NCBI GenBank assembly: GCA_030159075.1
Contig: BROG01000241.1
Span: forward strand, 496,001-560,000
Reading direction: 5' to 3'
From: Atrina japonica
Taxonomy: Eukaryota > Mollusca > Bivalvia > Pterioida > Pinnidae
DNA: 64,000 nt
Position numbers and translations under genes: made by a program. Positions 55,101-62,512 of this stretch are shown here, in pieces (the first letter of the stretch is position 1; each line of letters starts with the position of its first letter). Under the pieces are notes generated by a model that did no database searches, was not told where the DNA came from, and worked only from the letters and a program-made list of their open reading frames with translations.

Positions 55101-58100
55101 GGGGGGGGTGGGTGTGGGGGTGGGTGGTGTTTTGTGGGTGTGTGGGGGGGGGTGTGGCTGTGGGTCGGGGTGCTGGTTGTGTTTGGGGGGTGTGGTGTTT
55201 GGGGTGTTGTGGTGGTGCTGGGGGTATTTGGAGTGGGGGGGGGTGTGGTTGGGTTGCTGGGTGTTTTGTTGTGGGTGGTGTGGGTTGGGGGATGAATCTG
55301 ATGGGGGGGGGGTAGGGTGGGGTTTTGGTGTGGTGGTGGGGTGGGGGGTGGTGTGTGTGTTGTGATGTGGGGTGGTGTTGGGTGGTTATGGGTTTGGGTG
55401 GAGGGTGGGGGCGTGGGGTCTGGGGTGGGGGTGCTGGTTTTTGGTGTGGGGGGCGGGGGGGGGGGGTGTGGTGGGGTTATTGAGGTTGTGCGTAGGTGGT
55501 GTGGGGGGGTTTAGGGGTGTAGGGGGGTTTGGGTGGGGGGGTTGGTGGATGGTGTGGGGGGGGGTGGTGGGGGTTTTCGGGTGTGGGTGGGGGGTGTGTT
55601 TTGTGGTTGTTGGGGGGTTGTGTTGTGGATTGTGATGGGTTGGGGTTGTGGTGTGTATTTGGATGTCTTGGGTTGTGGCGGGGGGTTGGGGGGTATGGGT
55701 GCGTATGTTGGATGGGGGGTGGGTGTGGGGTGATGTGTGGGTGGGTGGGGGGGGTTTGTGTTGGTGGTTGGGGGGTGTGTGTGGGGTTGGGGTGAGGGGG
55801 GTGGGGTGGTGGGTTTCGGGTTGGGTGGTGGGTTGGGGTGGGTTGTTTTGGGATGTTTAGGTGTGGTGGGTGGGGATGGGCTATGGTGGTGGGTTGGTGG
55901 GGTGTGCGGGTTGCTGATGGGGGGTTTGTGGGTGGGTTGGTGATGGGTGTGGGGTTTGTGGTGGGAGGTTTGGTGGGTGGGGGGGGGGGTGCGGTGGTGT
56001 GGGGGTGGGTGTGGTTTGTGGGATGGGGTATGTGGGGTGGGGTTGGGTTGGTTGGGGGGGGTGGGTGTTGTTGTTGTGGTGGTTGTGGTTTGGGTGATGG
56101 GTGGGTGGTGGGGGGGGGGGTTGGGTTGGGTATCATAGGTGGGTGTTGGGGGGTTGGTGGTGTGGGTGTTGGGGGTTGGGGGGGGGGTGGTGTGGTTGTG
56201 TGTGGTTTGGTGGGTTTGGGGGTATTGTGGTGTGTGGGTGGGGGGACTGTGTTGGGGGTTGGTTGTGTTGTGTGTGCGGGTGGTGGGTTTTGGGGGTTGG
56301 GGTGGGGGGGTTGGATTGCGCGGGTTGTTGGTTGGGGGGGGTGTTAATTTTGGGTGGGGGGTGGCTTGATGGTCGTGGGGGTGGGTTGGTGGGGGTGTTT
56401 TGGTTTGTGATTGGGGGGGTTGGTTGTTGGGGTTGGGGGGGGTTTTTGGGGGGTTGGGAGGGCTGGATTGGGGGTGAATTGGGTGGGATGGGTGGTGTGT
56501 GTTTTGGTTGGGGAGTGGGGTCTGGCTGGGGTGGTGCTCTGTTGGGGGGGCGTTGTGTGTGTTGGTGGTGGTAGATATGCGGTTGGGTTGGTGGGGGGGT
56601 TGGTGGTGTGTGGGGTGTAATGGGTAAGGGGGTGGTTTGGCGGGTGTGGGGTGTGGTGAAATTTGGGGGTGGGGGGTTGGTGTTTGTTGTGGGTTGGGGG
56701 TTTTAGTGTGGTTTGGTGGTGCGGGGGGAGCTTATTTGGGGTGGGGTTGTGGGTATGGATGGGGGGGGGTGGGTTGGGTGGGTTTGGGGTTACTGGTTGG
56801 GGGGGGGGGTGTGGGGTGGGGTTGGTTTGAGGTGGGGGGTGCTTGGTGGGTGGGTAGGGTTTTGGGTGTGTTGGGGATTGATTCGGGGGGTGTGTTGGGT
56901 TGGGGGGGATGGGGTTGGTGTTGTGGTGGGTGGGTTGGGGTTGGTTTGTGGGGGCTAGGGGAGGGGGGGTCGTGGTAGGTCTGAGGGGGGTGTTGGGTGT
57001 TTGTGGTGGTCGTGGGGGGGGAGGGGGTTGGGGGGGTGGGTGGGTTTGTGTGTGTTGGGTGTGTTTTGGTGTTTGGTGTCGTTGGTGGTGTGGGTTGGGG
57101 GTAGTCGGGTGTGGGGTGATAGTGTGGGGTGGGTGTGGTGGGGTTGGTGTGTGTGTTGAGTGTGGTGGTTGAGGGCGGTTGATCTTATTGTTGGAGGGTG
57201 GGGGGTTTGGGGGGGTGGGGTGATGGATGGGGGGGGGGGGGGTTGGTCTATGTGTGGTTGTGGGTCTGTGTTGGTTGTGGGGGGGGGGGGGTGGGGGGGT
57301 ATGGGTTAGGGCGGTGGGTGGGGTGGAATGGGGGTGGGGGGTTATGGGGATGTTTGGGTGTTGGGGGGTGTGGGTTGTTATTGTGTGCTAGGTGTTGGTG
57401 GTTTTGTGCGGGGTGTGTGGGGTGTGGGTGGAGTTGGGGGGGGGGTGGGGTGGTGGGTTTTTGGATGGTGGGGGTTGGGGGGTGTTGGGGGGGTGAGTGC
57501 TGGGTGCGGGGTGCTGGGTGTGTGGCTTAGATGGGATGGTGGGTGTGCGGTGTTGGGGGTTTTGTGGGGGGCTGTGTGTGTGGGGGGAGTTGTGTTGGGG
57601 GGTTTGTGGTTTGTGGGGGGGGGGTTTCTTTTGTTGGTTATGGTTGGGGTTGTAGGGGGGTTGGGTTTGAGGGCTGGTGGGGGGGTGGGTGTGGGTGGGG
57701 GTGGGGGGGGGGGGGGTGTGTGTGGTGGGGTGGGGGTTGTGTTTGGGGGGGACTGGGTTTAGGTTGGGGGTGTTGTGGTGGGGTGTTGGTGTTTGGGGTG
57801 TGGGGTTTGGGGGTGTGGTGGTGGGGGGGGTGTGTTCGTGTTTATGTTGGGTGGGATGGGGGTGGGTTGGGGATTTGGGGGGGTGGTGTTGTTGGTGGTG
57901 TGTTGGGGTGGGGGTGGGTGTTGGGGTGGTGGTTATTGGGCGGTGTGGGTGTTGGGGGTGTGGGGGGCGGGGGGGTGGGTTGGTGGGGGTGGGGTTGTTG
58001 GTTGGGGTGGGGTATTGGGGTGGTGTGTGGGGATGTATGGTGGGAGGTATGATGGGGGCGTGTGGTGGGGTGGGGGTGTGGTGGGGGATTGGTTGGGGGT

Positions 58101-59688
58101 GTGGGGTGGGTGGGGGGGGGGTGGGGGTTGTGTGTTGGTGTGGTGGGTTGTTTGGGCTGATGGGGTGAGTTGATTGGGGGGATGGGTGGGGGGGTTGGGG
58201 GGGTGTGTGGGGGGGGGGGGGGTTGGGGTGGGGTGTTGGGGGGTGTTGGGTTGTGGGGGGTGGTGGGGGTGTCGGTGTTGGGGGTGGGGGTGGTTGGGGG
58301 GTTCTTTGGGATGTTGTTGTGGGCTTTGGGGGTGGTTGGTGTGGGTAGATACGTATGATATAGGTCCTACCTTGTCAATCTATCTATCAATCTATCTACC
58401 TATCTATCTATCTATCTACCTATCTATCTATCAATCTATCTATCTATCTATCTATCTAAGTGTGTGTGAGAGTTGTTGTCACCTGTATATTTGTCTTGTA
58501 TCTGTTGTATTTTGTGAGGAGATCCATTGATAGCCCTTGGGCTGTAGGGAATCCCCGTTAAGTAAATAAAGCATTAAATCAAATATCATAGCTATAAAAT
58601 TCAAATATGTCCATAGTTTAAATAAGTTAGAGCAAGATGCTGTGAAAACTTTAAACCACAAAGCATACTTACTGCAAAGACACACTTAAATCATTAACCC
58701 CTGAAAAACAATGGATTCTTCAGACCAGTCTAAGTATGTCTTTGGTGGTGAATGAGTTAACAGTAACTTAACATAAGTCTCTCTTGGACAAATGAAATCC
58801 TCCACTTCTGACAGGATTTGAAATATCGAATGAAAAGTTTGATGGCTCTTTTATGCCCTATCATGAATTTTTCTTAAACTAAAATGTCAGTGACACAAGT
58901 TTAATTCTATGCTAGTACAGTGAGGGTTAGGTTAATATTCCATGCAAAAAGCTTGGACCAGTTCAAAATTCCTCACAAGCGACCTTTGACATTTCTTTTG
59001 CTAAGCATTTTGTGTCTCTGTTGTGTCTCAGAAATGTCCCGACATAGATTCCAACCTAGAACTTCTACACATGCGGCTAACAGAAATCAGGGGCATTAGC
59101 TTTGTTTTTCATTTTTTACTACTAAGATTGATATACAATTGTAAAAAAGAGGTGTACACTGGTATGAAAATTCTGATATTCCTTTATATTTTGTGAAAAT
59201 TGCTCAAGAAATCCAGGTTTGTCACTTTTTCTCTTACAATTGATTAACTTGAACTTAACTATTTGTGTATGAATACCACACTGGATCTGACCTTATTTTC
59301 ACAAAATATATAGAGATATGACTTTCTATGATTGCGTATAGCTCTTATTCTTTATTGTACATCAGGGTACAAGTAGTAAAAGTAGAACAAAATTGAAATT
59401 TTTTTTTTTAGTAAACACAGCTAATTCCCCTTTTAGTATTTTAAAAGTATTAAACTCAAAATGTTTAAAAAGTGAAATTTAACATTTAATTCCAACTTTT
59501 TTTTTTTTACTATTTTAAGATTGCTTAGTGGATATTTTGATGTAAATTCATCTTTTTTATTCTCATTTTACAGGGAGGATAGCAGACTTCGACAGAAATT
59601 TTTTCAATACATGGTTGAAGACCGAACTGAATCTTCTATGTCATATCATGAATTCTTACAAAGTCTGCAAAGACAAGTTAAAAGTTGA
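22109..59688 (+). CDS. SEC24B-like: Sec24A/B-type COPII coat subunit, 23 coding exons
   Basis: Sec24 pairs with Sec23 in the inner COPII coat at ER exit sites and selects cargo and SNAREs for ER-to-Golgi vesicles. The 23 exons listed below join without a frame break into 1338 codons plus TGA, and every intron is GT-AG. Residues 1 to about 580 are Pro/Gly/Gln/Ser-rich. The core starts near FKSMSLQDRQVNL. The zinc finger uses C675, C678, C696 and C699. The trunk (about 735-1000), beta-sandwich (1000-1090), helical (1093-1200) and gelsolin-like (1220-1295) domains follow. Stretches such as [20 protein letters not shown] and [10 protein letters not shown] match vertebrate SEC24A/B, not SEC24C/D. 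Human SEC24B is about 1268 residues and SEC24A about 1093, so length fits. The choice between A and B is open, as one invertebrate gene may represent both. The ATG is preceded by an in-frame TAA at 22070. Intron 22 holds an anomalous G/T tract. Confidence 0.96.
22935..23564 (+). CDS. Sec24 exon 2
   Basis: Acceptor tttttag, donor gtatgc. It encodes about 210 residues of Pro/Gly/Met/Gln-rich sequence ([13 protein letters not shown] onward), the disordered N-terminal region typical of Sec24. It ends one base into a codon. Confidence 0.92.
25513..25611 (+). CDS. Sec24 exon 3
   Basis: Acceptor tttttag, donor gtattc. Adds [20 protein letters not shown] and a short Thr/Pro-rich end. Its length (99 nt) is a multiple of three with phase 1 on both sides, so skipping it would keep the frame. 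Confidence 0.85.
25706..25955. repeat. 34-bp minisatellite in Sec24 intron 3
   Basis: About seven copies of a 34-bp unit (aagctagattaattactagt plus ccccttctgatg), nearly identical, about 95 bp after exon 3. Confidence 0.95.
27000..27102. mobile_element. Palindromic foldback element in intron 3
   Basis: The left arm ggtcaacatgtgttatg with accaaactgttt pairs with the right arm aacagttta and cataacacatgttgacc around the centre ggcctaaggcc. The arms are about 45 bp and imperfect. MITE-like. Confidence 0.75.
27362..27435. repeat. Tandem duplication, 37 bp x 2
   Basis: A unit starting ggtataacaaacatttatgt and ending gagtcaa occurs twice in direct tandem with no mismatch. Confidence 0.93.
27680..27772 (+). 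CDS. Sec24 exon 4
   Basis: Acceptor ttttcag, donor gtgtgt. Encodes [20 protein letters not shown] and an acidic end. Its 93 nt with matching phases on both sides make it a possible cassette exon. The gtgtgt donor is weaker than the others. Confidence 0.82.
27819..28010 (+). mobile_element. SINE-like element, family B (copy 2)
   Basis: The tRNA-like head has box A (tggctgaatggttag, 27828-27842) and box B (aggtttaagcccc, 27888-27900). The body is collinear with 1250-1516. The head resembles a serine- or leucine-type tRNA. It lies in Sec24 intron 4, just after exon 4. Confidence 0.78.
28344..29035 (+). CDS. Sec24 exon 5, with PPTSFGA repeats
   Basis: The largest exon (692 nt). After [17 protein letters not shown] it carries a run of [14 protein letters not shown] and APSTSGG repeats at about residues 385-490, followed by a Pro-rich end. 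At the DNA level this is a coding minisatellite, so repeat number may vary between alleles. Donor gtaaat. Confidence 0.92.
29115..29256. mobile_element. Foldback element with about 60-bp arms in intron 5
   Basis: The left arm (tttattgccctggttgta, catgaggatttgttta, caagtcatatt) and the right arm (aatatgacttg, taaacaaatcctcatg, tacaaccagggcaataaa) pair across agggcaaagccc. It would form a strong hairpin in nascent RNA about 80 nt after the exon 5 donor. Confidence 0.82.
29316..29393. repeat. 20-bp minisatellite, 4 copies
   Basis: Four units of the type gcatgcgagggagatatgac lie between the foldback element and unique intron sequence. Confidence 0.85.
31180..31356 (+). CDS. Sec24 exon 6
   Basis: Acceptor tttttag, donor gtaaat. 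It encodes [17 protein letters not shown] through [14 protein letters not shown] and passes from the disordered region to the start of the conserved core. 177 nt, phase 0 on both sides. Confidence 0.92.
31799..31974. mobile_element. TA-flanked MITE in intron 6 (176 bp)
   Basis: Terminal inverted repeats: the left end starts CAGTCAACACTCCACTTATA and the right end is the reverse complement of CAGTCAACTCCGCTTATAAC. A TA dinucleotide flanks each end. The TA target with a CAG terminus is characteristic of Tc1/mariner/pogo-type elements. Non-autonomous. Confidence 0.83.
32132..32241 (+). CDS. Sec24 exon 7
   Basis: Acceptor ttatag, donor gtaagt. Encodes [19 protein letters not shown] and [13 protein letters not shown], highly conserved in Sec24A/B. 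It ends two bases into an Asp codon. Confidence 0.96.
32272..35002. mobile_element. TA-flanked element with internal satellite, intron 7
   Basis: The left end is CAGTAAAACTTACTTTAAC at 32272, and the right end reads as CAGTGAAACCTCGCCC on the opposite strand, ending at 35002. TA flanks both ends. The interior is almost entirely a 63-67-bp tandem array. The repeat unit itself contains acagtggaaccttgctatt, which resembles the element's own terminus, so the array seems to have grown from element ends. Confidence 0.7.
32300..34880. repeat. 63-67-bp satellite array
   Basis: About 40 units with the core ctcaaagtggtctgattagt and gaggtgttacagtggaac. Three zones can be read. From 32300 to about 33100 monomers are mixed. 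From about 33100 to 34290 two unit types (ccttgatattaagaccacct and catcgctattaaggccacct) mostly alternate as a dimer of about 130 bp. From 34290 to 34860 only the second type occurs, almost without mismatch. The plus strand stays open for 175 codons in the last zone because 63 is divisible by three. Confidence 0.95.
35668..35770 (+). CDS. Sec24 exon 8
   Basis: Acceptor tttcag, donor gtaagt. Encodes [20 protein letters not shown] and [14 protein letters not shown], the conserved segment before the zinc finger. Confidence 0.96.
35875..36370. repeat. Dispersed repeat, bivalve type, intron 8
   Basis: It begins ttagctcgcggggacaaaag and contains two copies of a module with atttcacatatat, cttatgac and tttgacttttgaccta. 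The same opening recurs at 44729 (ttttagctcgccgatacaaa). The style matches common bivalve dispersed repeats. Confidence 0.6.
36525..36813 (+). mobile_element. tRNA-derived SINE, family A (copy 2), with target-site duplication
   Basis: Box A (tggctcagtcggtagcgc, 36534-36551) and box B (gagttcgagtcc, 36577-36588) precede the same body as 10742-11020. The tail is aacaataaacaaacaaac. A perfect 12-bp direct repeat, gatccccatgcc, flanks the element at 36513-36524 and 36814-36825, showing a complete and fairly recent insertion into intron 8. Confidence 0.95.
37192..37318 (+). CDS. Sec24 exon 9, zinc finger
   Basis: Acceptor atttcag, donor gtaaga. Carries the Sec23/Sec24 zinc finger: CRSC at residues 675-678 and CNLC at 696-699, with [15 protein letters not shown] between them. 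All four zinc ligands are present. Confidence 0.97.
37817..37926 (+). CDS. Sec24 exon 10
   Basis: Acceptor attgcag, donor gtatct. Encodes LPDEFSYDP and [19 protein letters not shown], leading into the trunk domain. Confidence 0.96.
38070..38108. repeat. Poly-T/poly-G junction
   Basis: About 15 T followed by about 19 G in intron 10. Length calls in such runs are unreliable. Confidence 0.9.
38813..38879 (+). CDS. Sec24 exon 11
   Basis: Acceptor attgcag, donor gtcagt. Encodes [20 protein letters not shown], the first strand of the vWA-like Sec24 trunk. At 67 nt it is the smallest exon. Confidence 0.96.
39012..39283. mobile_element. MITE-like element, family M (copy B)
   Basis: The left end (tttactacttgg, then tacacaggcat) is mirrored by the right end (tacctgtgtata and caggtagtaaaa). 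Internal gacctgaccttatttt is shared with copies C and D. Located in intron 11. Confidence 0.72.
40481..40645 (+). CDS. Sec24 exon 12
   Basis: Acceptor ttttcag, donor gtatgc. Encodes [20 protein letters not shown] and [16 protein letters not shown], ending [11 protein letters not shown]; trunk domain. Confidence 0.97.
40964..41350. repeat. 38-bp minisatellite in intron 12
   Basis: About ten copies of a unit with gccacagcacatagtggtgt and gatcactgatcatagatt. The first few are rearranged or shortened, the later ones uniform. Confidence 0.94.
41566..41723 (+). CDS. Sec24 exon 13
   Basis: Acceptor tttcag, donor gtaagt. Encodes [20 protein letters not shown] and [15 protein letters not shown]; trunk domain. 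Confidence 0.97.
41848..41945 (+). mobile_element. SINE-like family B, 3' fragment
   Basis: tggtgttttcct, aattgaccaccacaatataa and ttgattgtggcataaaatgc match the 3' part of the element at 1250-1516. The head is missing or unrecognisable. Intron 13. Confidence 0.6.
42204..42305 (+). CDS. Sec24 exon 14
   Basis: Acceptor tttacag, donor gtaaca. Encodes [20 protein letters not shown] and [13 protein letters not shown]; trunk domain. 102 nt, phase 0. Confidence 0.96.
42589..42712 (+). CDS. Sec24 exon 15
   Basis: Acceptor ttttcag, donor gtaagt. Encodes [20 protein letters not shown] and [20 protein letters not shown]; trunk domain. Confidence 0.97.
43359..43517 (+). CDS. Sec24 exon 16
   Basis: Acceptor atttcag, donor gtaaca. 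Encodes [20 protein letters not shown] and [20 protein letters not shown], nearly invariant in Sec24A/B. It closes the trunk and starts the beta-sandwich. Confidence 0.97.
44214..44387 (+). CDS. Sec24 exon 17
   Basis: Acceptor ttccag, donor gttagt. Encodes [20 protein letters not shown] through [12 protein letters not shown]; beta-sandwich. Its 3' end and donor are duplicated twice in the following intron. Confidence 0.97.
44373..44560 (+). repeat. 60-bp tandem repeat spanning the exon 17 donor
   Basis: Three copies of a 60-bp unit. The first includes the last 15 coding bases of exon 17 and its donor (cagcaaag then gttagt). The second has gatagt and the third attggt at the equivalent place, so neither keeps a GT at the junction. 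Confidence 0.9.
44729..45170. repeat. Dispersed repeat, bivalve type, intron 17
   Basis: It opens like 35875 (tagctcgccgatacaaaatg), then continues with atgccctcagcctgaatag and runs of ccatctgtctatctgttcg. No ORF. A common bivalve style, from memory. Confidence 0.55.
45432..45542 (+). CDS. Sec24 exon 18
   Basis: Acceptor attcag, donor gtaagt. Encodes [20 protein letters not shown] and [16 protein letters not shown], joining the beta-sandwich to the helical domain. Confidence 0.97.
45720..46250. repeat. About 148-bp tandem repeat, about 3.5 copies, intron 18
   Basis: Units begin aggagttctgccctg and include ttttcagtgaccatgaccta, cagaaggcacatctaggg and ttccaattcaca. Starts fall near 45727, 45873, 46019 and 46158. 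The copies are diverged. Confidence 0.88.
46894..47072 (+). CDS. Sec24 exon 19
   Basis: Acceptor atttcag, donor gtaagt. Encodes [20 protein letters not shown] and [14 protein letters not shown]; helical domain. Confidence 0.97.
47634..47771 (+). CDS. Sec24 exon 20
   Basis: Acceptor ttttcag, donor gtaagt. Encodes [20 protein letters not shown] and [18 protein letters not shown]; end of the helical domain. 138 nt, phase 0. Confidence 0.97.
47846..48120. mobile_element. MITE-like element, family M (copy C, 3'-eroded)
   Basis: Left end aaaggggcattacctgtgtt, then an A/T run, ttactacttgtac and tacacaggcat. Internal aataaggtcaggtccagtg is shared with the family. The right terminal repeat is not clear. 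Intron 20. Confidence 0.68.
48300..48497 (+). CDS. Sec24 exon 21
   Basis: Acceptor ttttcag, donor gtgagt. Encodes [20 protein letters not shown] and [20 protein letters not shown]; start of the gelsolin-like domain. Confidence 0.96.
48938..49041 (+). CDS. Sec24 exon 22
   Basis: Acceptor tttttag, donor gtaact. Encodes [20 protein letters not shown] and [12 protein letters not shown]; gelsolin-like domain. Followed by the 10.5-kb intron that holds the G/T tract. Confidence 0.95.
49613..58377. other. 8.7-kb G/T-only tract bracketed by a 24-nt direct repeat, intron 22
   Basis: From about 50285 to 58350 the plus strand is almost entirely G and T, with G runs up to about 17 and no fixed period, unlike everything around it. 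49613-49636 equals 58354-58377 base for base. The stretch 49637-50284 repeats the right flank (58378-58663) in pieces, with G/T blocks inserted between them. ORFs of up to 1008 codons on the minus strand (Pro/Thr/His/Asn-rich) arise from the lack of A and C and are not genes. The coding frame is intact on both sides. Probable assembly or base-calling artefact; a real low-complexity insertion is the alternative. Confidence 0.85.
58378..58458. repeat. (ATCT)n microsatellite
   Basis: A tetranucleotide run with atcaatct and atctacct variants, directly after the G/T tract. Fragments of the same run appear at 49660-49915 inside the left edge of the tract. Confidence 0.95.
59089..59435. mobile_element. 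MITE-like element, family M (copy D)
   Basis: Left end aggggcattagctttgtttt then tttactactaag. The right end, gtacaagtagtaaaa then gtaaacacagctaattcccc, is its reverse complement. It ends about 140 bp before exon 23 in intron 22. Confidence 0.78.
59574..59688 (+). CDS. Sec24 exon 23, terminal coding exon
   Basis: Acceptor tttacag. It completes the split Arg codon and encodes [20 protein letters not shown] then [17 protein letters not shown] and TGA. The FFQ..VEDRTE...SYHEFL pattern is the usual Sec24A/B C-terminus. The intact frame across intron 22 shows that the insertion there does not break the coding sequence. Confidence 0.96.
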
Positions 59689-61855
59689 TATTATTCTTGG
59701 AATGTTAGTGGACCACTGTGTTATACAATGATATAAATAAGCCGGGGAATCTTACTTGGCCAGTGAATTGTGATGCTCTGCTTATTTATATAGAGTTATA
59801 TAGAGGAACAAGATTCTGCTTAATTATATAGAGAGATTACCATGTTTATCCTTCTGTGATCTGTGCCATGTTATAGTGGGATGCGTCTTGGAGTCAATGA
59901 GTGCAACAGTCGGTGTAATTTGTGAAAAGAACTGGATGCAGTGTAGTTGAGAGTATAGCTTACCTATAGATGATATCAGATATCACAAACATTTGTGTGA
60001 CCTTGATCAGTGTTCAAAACTGCATGATCTAGATCAGTTGTCAAGAGTGTTGTGAAAAAAAAAAAGATATACCAACAGAAAATATGTTGTGTTATGAGTG
60101 GAACCCATTGTTGGAAACAAAAAATCAGGCCTCATCCACATTCCTCTATATGTTATAAATGGCAGATTTTTCCCTATAATTAAATAGTATCAGAAGATCA
60201 AGAGTAATGTCCAGTTATACTGTTGACCATGTGATTTCCCCCCTAAATGATTTTAGATATCTTACAGCCATAAATTGTAAGATTTCAGAGTTTAATTAAA
60301 TGACTGTAGAATCTACCGTTGCTAATGACTTCTGGCTATGACAAAGTGTATAGAAATATGTATTTATTGTGGAGATAGGAAGTGGGCTAATAGGCGCCTT
60401 CCAATCTCAAGTTTATAAATAAAATTGTCATATATCAAAGATATTTTTGAATTCTTGAACATTCTGTTCAAAATTGAATTGTGATATCAGTTACATAGAT
60501 GTTAAGTCTCAGATACATAGATGTTAAGTGTTTGTGCCGTAGTTTTTGTCATTTAAATAGGTTCAATTGCTCAAGTTGTACTACAGTATATAGATTCATA
60601 TTCAGTATTTCCAACACTAGAAAGCCAAACCTTGAGTAATCTCTGTAATTAGTCCATGCTTTGTAGATGGATAACAAGCATTTTGTGGCATTGTATAAAT
60701 TGAGGGGTTTACAAGACAAGTGGTTAGAGCATCATTTGTAAATCATGTTTCTTGTCATTTCTAGGATCTGGTTTGTATACCTTAACTTTATACCTTAATG
60801 TCTATTACATGTTTTATTGGACAGTGTTTGTTTTGGGGTTAGCTGTTGGGCATCTGTCTGTATGTATGCATTACTGTTTGACATACAAACTGTTAAGTAC
60901 CTCAGGTCAATACATGCCGAGTACATCAAATTTTCATATGTAATTATACATTTAGAATTTTATTTTAGTCCATATTTTTTCCATCTAGAATACTAGAATA
61001 ATGCAGATAAGTGCACATGTTGTGTAACACATGTCTTGTTTATTACCCCCCCCCCCTCCCCATGATGAAACGGGGATTTATTTTTTTTGGACCCATAAGT
61101 ACAAGTAAGCAGGTTTTCTCCCCCCACTATTAAATTAATCATCTCGGAACTACTGAAGACGAACTGTGCTATGTCATTAATGGAAAGTTAAGTTTTTCGG
61201 TTTTAGTGGTGTAATAATCCGAGTGACCCGTTACATCTCCAAAATAATTGTTCTGTGTGGTAAAGGTGTGAATGAAAGAAAAATTATGTAGCAAAAATCA
61301 CCAAGAAATAAGAGCCTGTCAAAAAAGAAGAACAGTGTGTTTGTATATAGCTTCTTAATATGAATATTCAACACATTGCATGTAAACAACCAGAACATGA
61401 TTATGTCATTGTCAAAATTATAAAAATAACAAATTAAGAAATATTTGTAAATACACAAATTTATTTTTTCTACAAAAAATCAATTTTGAGAATGTGTATT
61501 TCTAAAAGCCTCTGGTCATACATGTATGATAATTCATAAAATTACCAGTACATTGGGATGTTGGATTTCATTTGGGCTTGACATTGAACCGAGTCAGCAA
61601 CATAAAACTTAAGTCTGAGAATATATCTCAAATTGGCCTGTTCATCCAATCAGATTTCAGGATTAGTCGTAAAATATTTAGACTTTAAGTAGTTCTCAAG
61701 TTTTATGGTGCCAGACCCTCGTTTCAATGTTATTTATGATTTTAGATAGCAAAAAAAAAACAGAAACAAAAACAAGTTCTTGTTATTTGTTGTAGAAAAT
61801 CAAATTTGCTACAATTTTTTAATCTCGATGAAATTTAGTTAACTCGAATTAAATA
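59689..61855 (+). other. 3' UTR and downstream flank of the Sec24 gene
   Basis: AT-rich. The first about 740 bp are probably 3' UTR up to the hexamer at 60418. No further gene seen. A tRNA-head-like fragment (aagtggttagagcatc, 60718) is too short to call. Confidence 0.6.
60418..60423 (+). terminator. Candidate polyadenylation signal for the Sec24 gene
   Basis: aataaa lies about 730 nt after the stop codon. Other hexamers occur further down, so alternative 3' ends are possible. Confidence 0.45.
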
Positions 61856-62510
61856 CAGGTGACTCTTGATACCTTGAGTCCTCGGGACCACCGAAAAACT
61901 ACGAGGTTTCAAACATTTGAGGTTTCGAGAGTTCTGGAAATGGACATTTTGACCGATATAGATTTCTTATTACTACACAAAACCAGGGATTTTGTTTTTG
62001 TAGTTCATATGAATTTTGCCATAAACAATCCCCGTACCTAATTTTCAAAGATTAAAAACTAAATATGTTATCTTTATTATGTATCTGATTTGGATAAACA
62101 CAATCATCGACATATAAGGTATAGAATGTTGCCGTAGCATTCACTACTGCTTCAGTAATCTACAGTATCGCTTGATCTAAAAGTTAAACTACCACTTGGT
62201 TGTGACACTTGTACTCAATATCATAGTCTACTATGCATCTTTACACAGTTCTTCTCTTCTGATAGTTCTTAATTAATTAACAATCCTGTCAATCACTGCT
62301 CGATTAGGTCAGGGATTAATCAATTAACCGGTAATTATTCAAACTTGGATGTTTCGAGAGATAAATATAAAGGAATATATAAATTGGGAGGTTTCAAGAA
62401 TTTCGTGGTTTTGTTGTTCGAGAGTTAATTTACTTAATTTGTGAAGGAAAAAAATTGGGACTTGTACAAAACTTCGAGGTTTCAACATTCAAGTCATCTA
62501 GAGTCACCTG
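61856..62510. mobile_element. TA-flanked non-autonomous DNA element (655 bp)
   Basis: The left end CAGGTGACTCT equals the reverse complement of the right end, with TA on both sides (61854-61855 and 62511-62512). Subterminal acgaggtttcaaac near 61900 and cttcgaggtttcaac near 62473 recur. No transposase ORF. Consistent with Tc1/mariner/pogo-type ends. Confidence 0.8.
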
Positions 62511-62512
62511 TA

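Noticed and set aside
49640..58350. Telomeric or subtelomeric repeat
   Set aside because: There is no TTAGGG or other fixed unit, and it lies inside an intron with coding exons on both sides.
60718..60800. tRNA-like head aagtggttagagcatc
   Set aside because: Only a box A-like string was found, with no convincing box B or SINE body.
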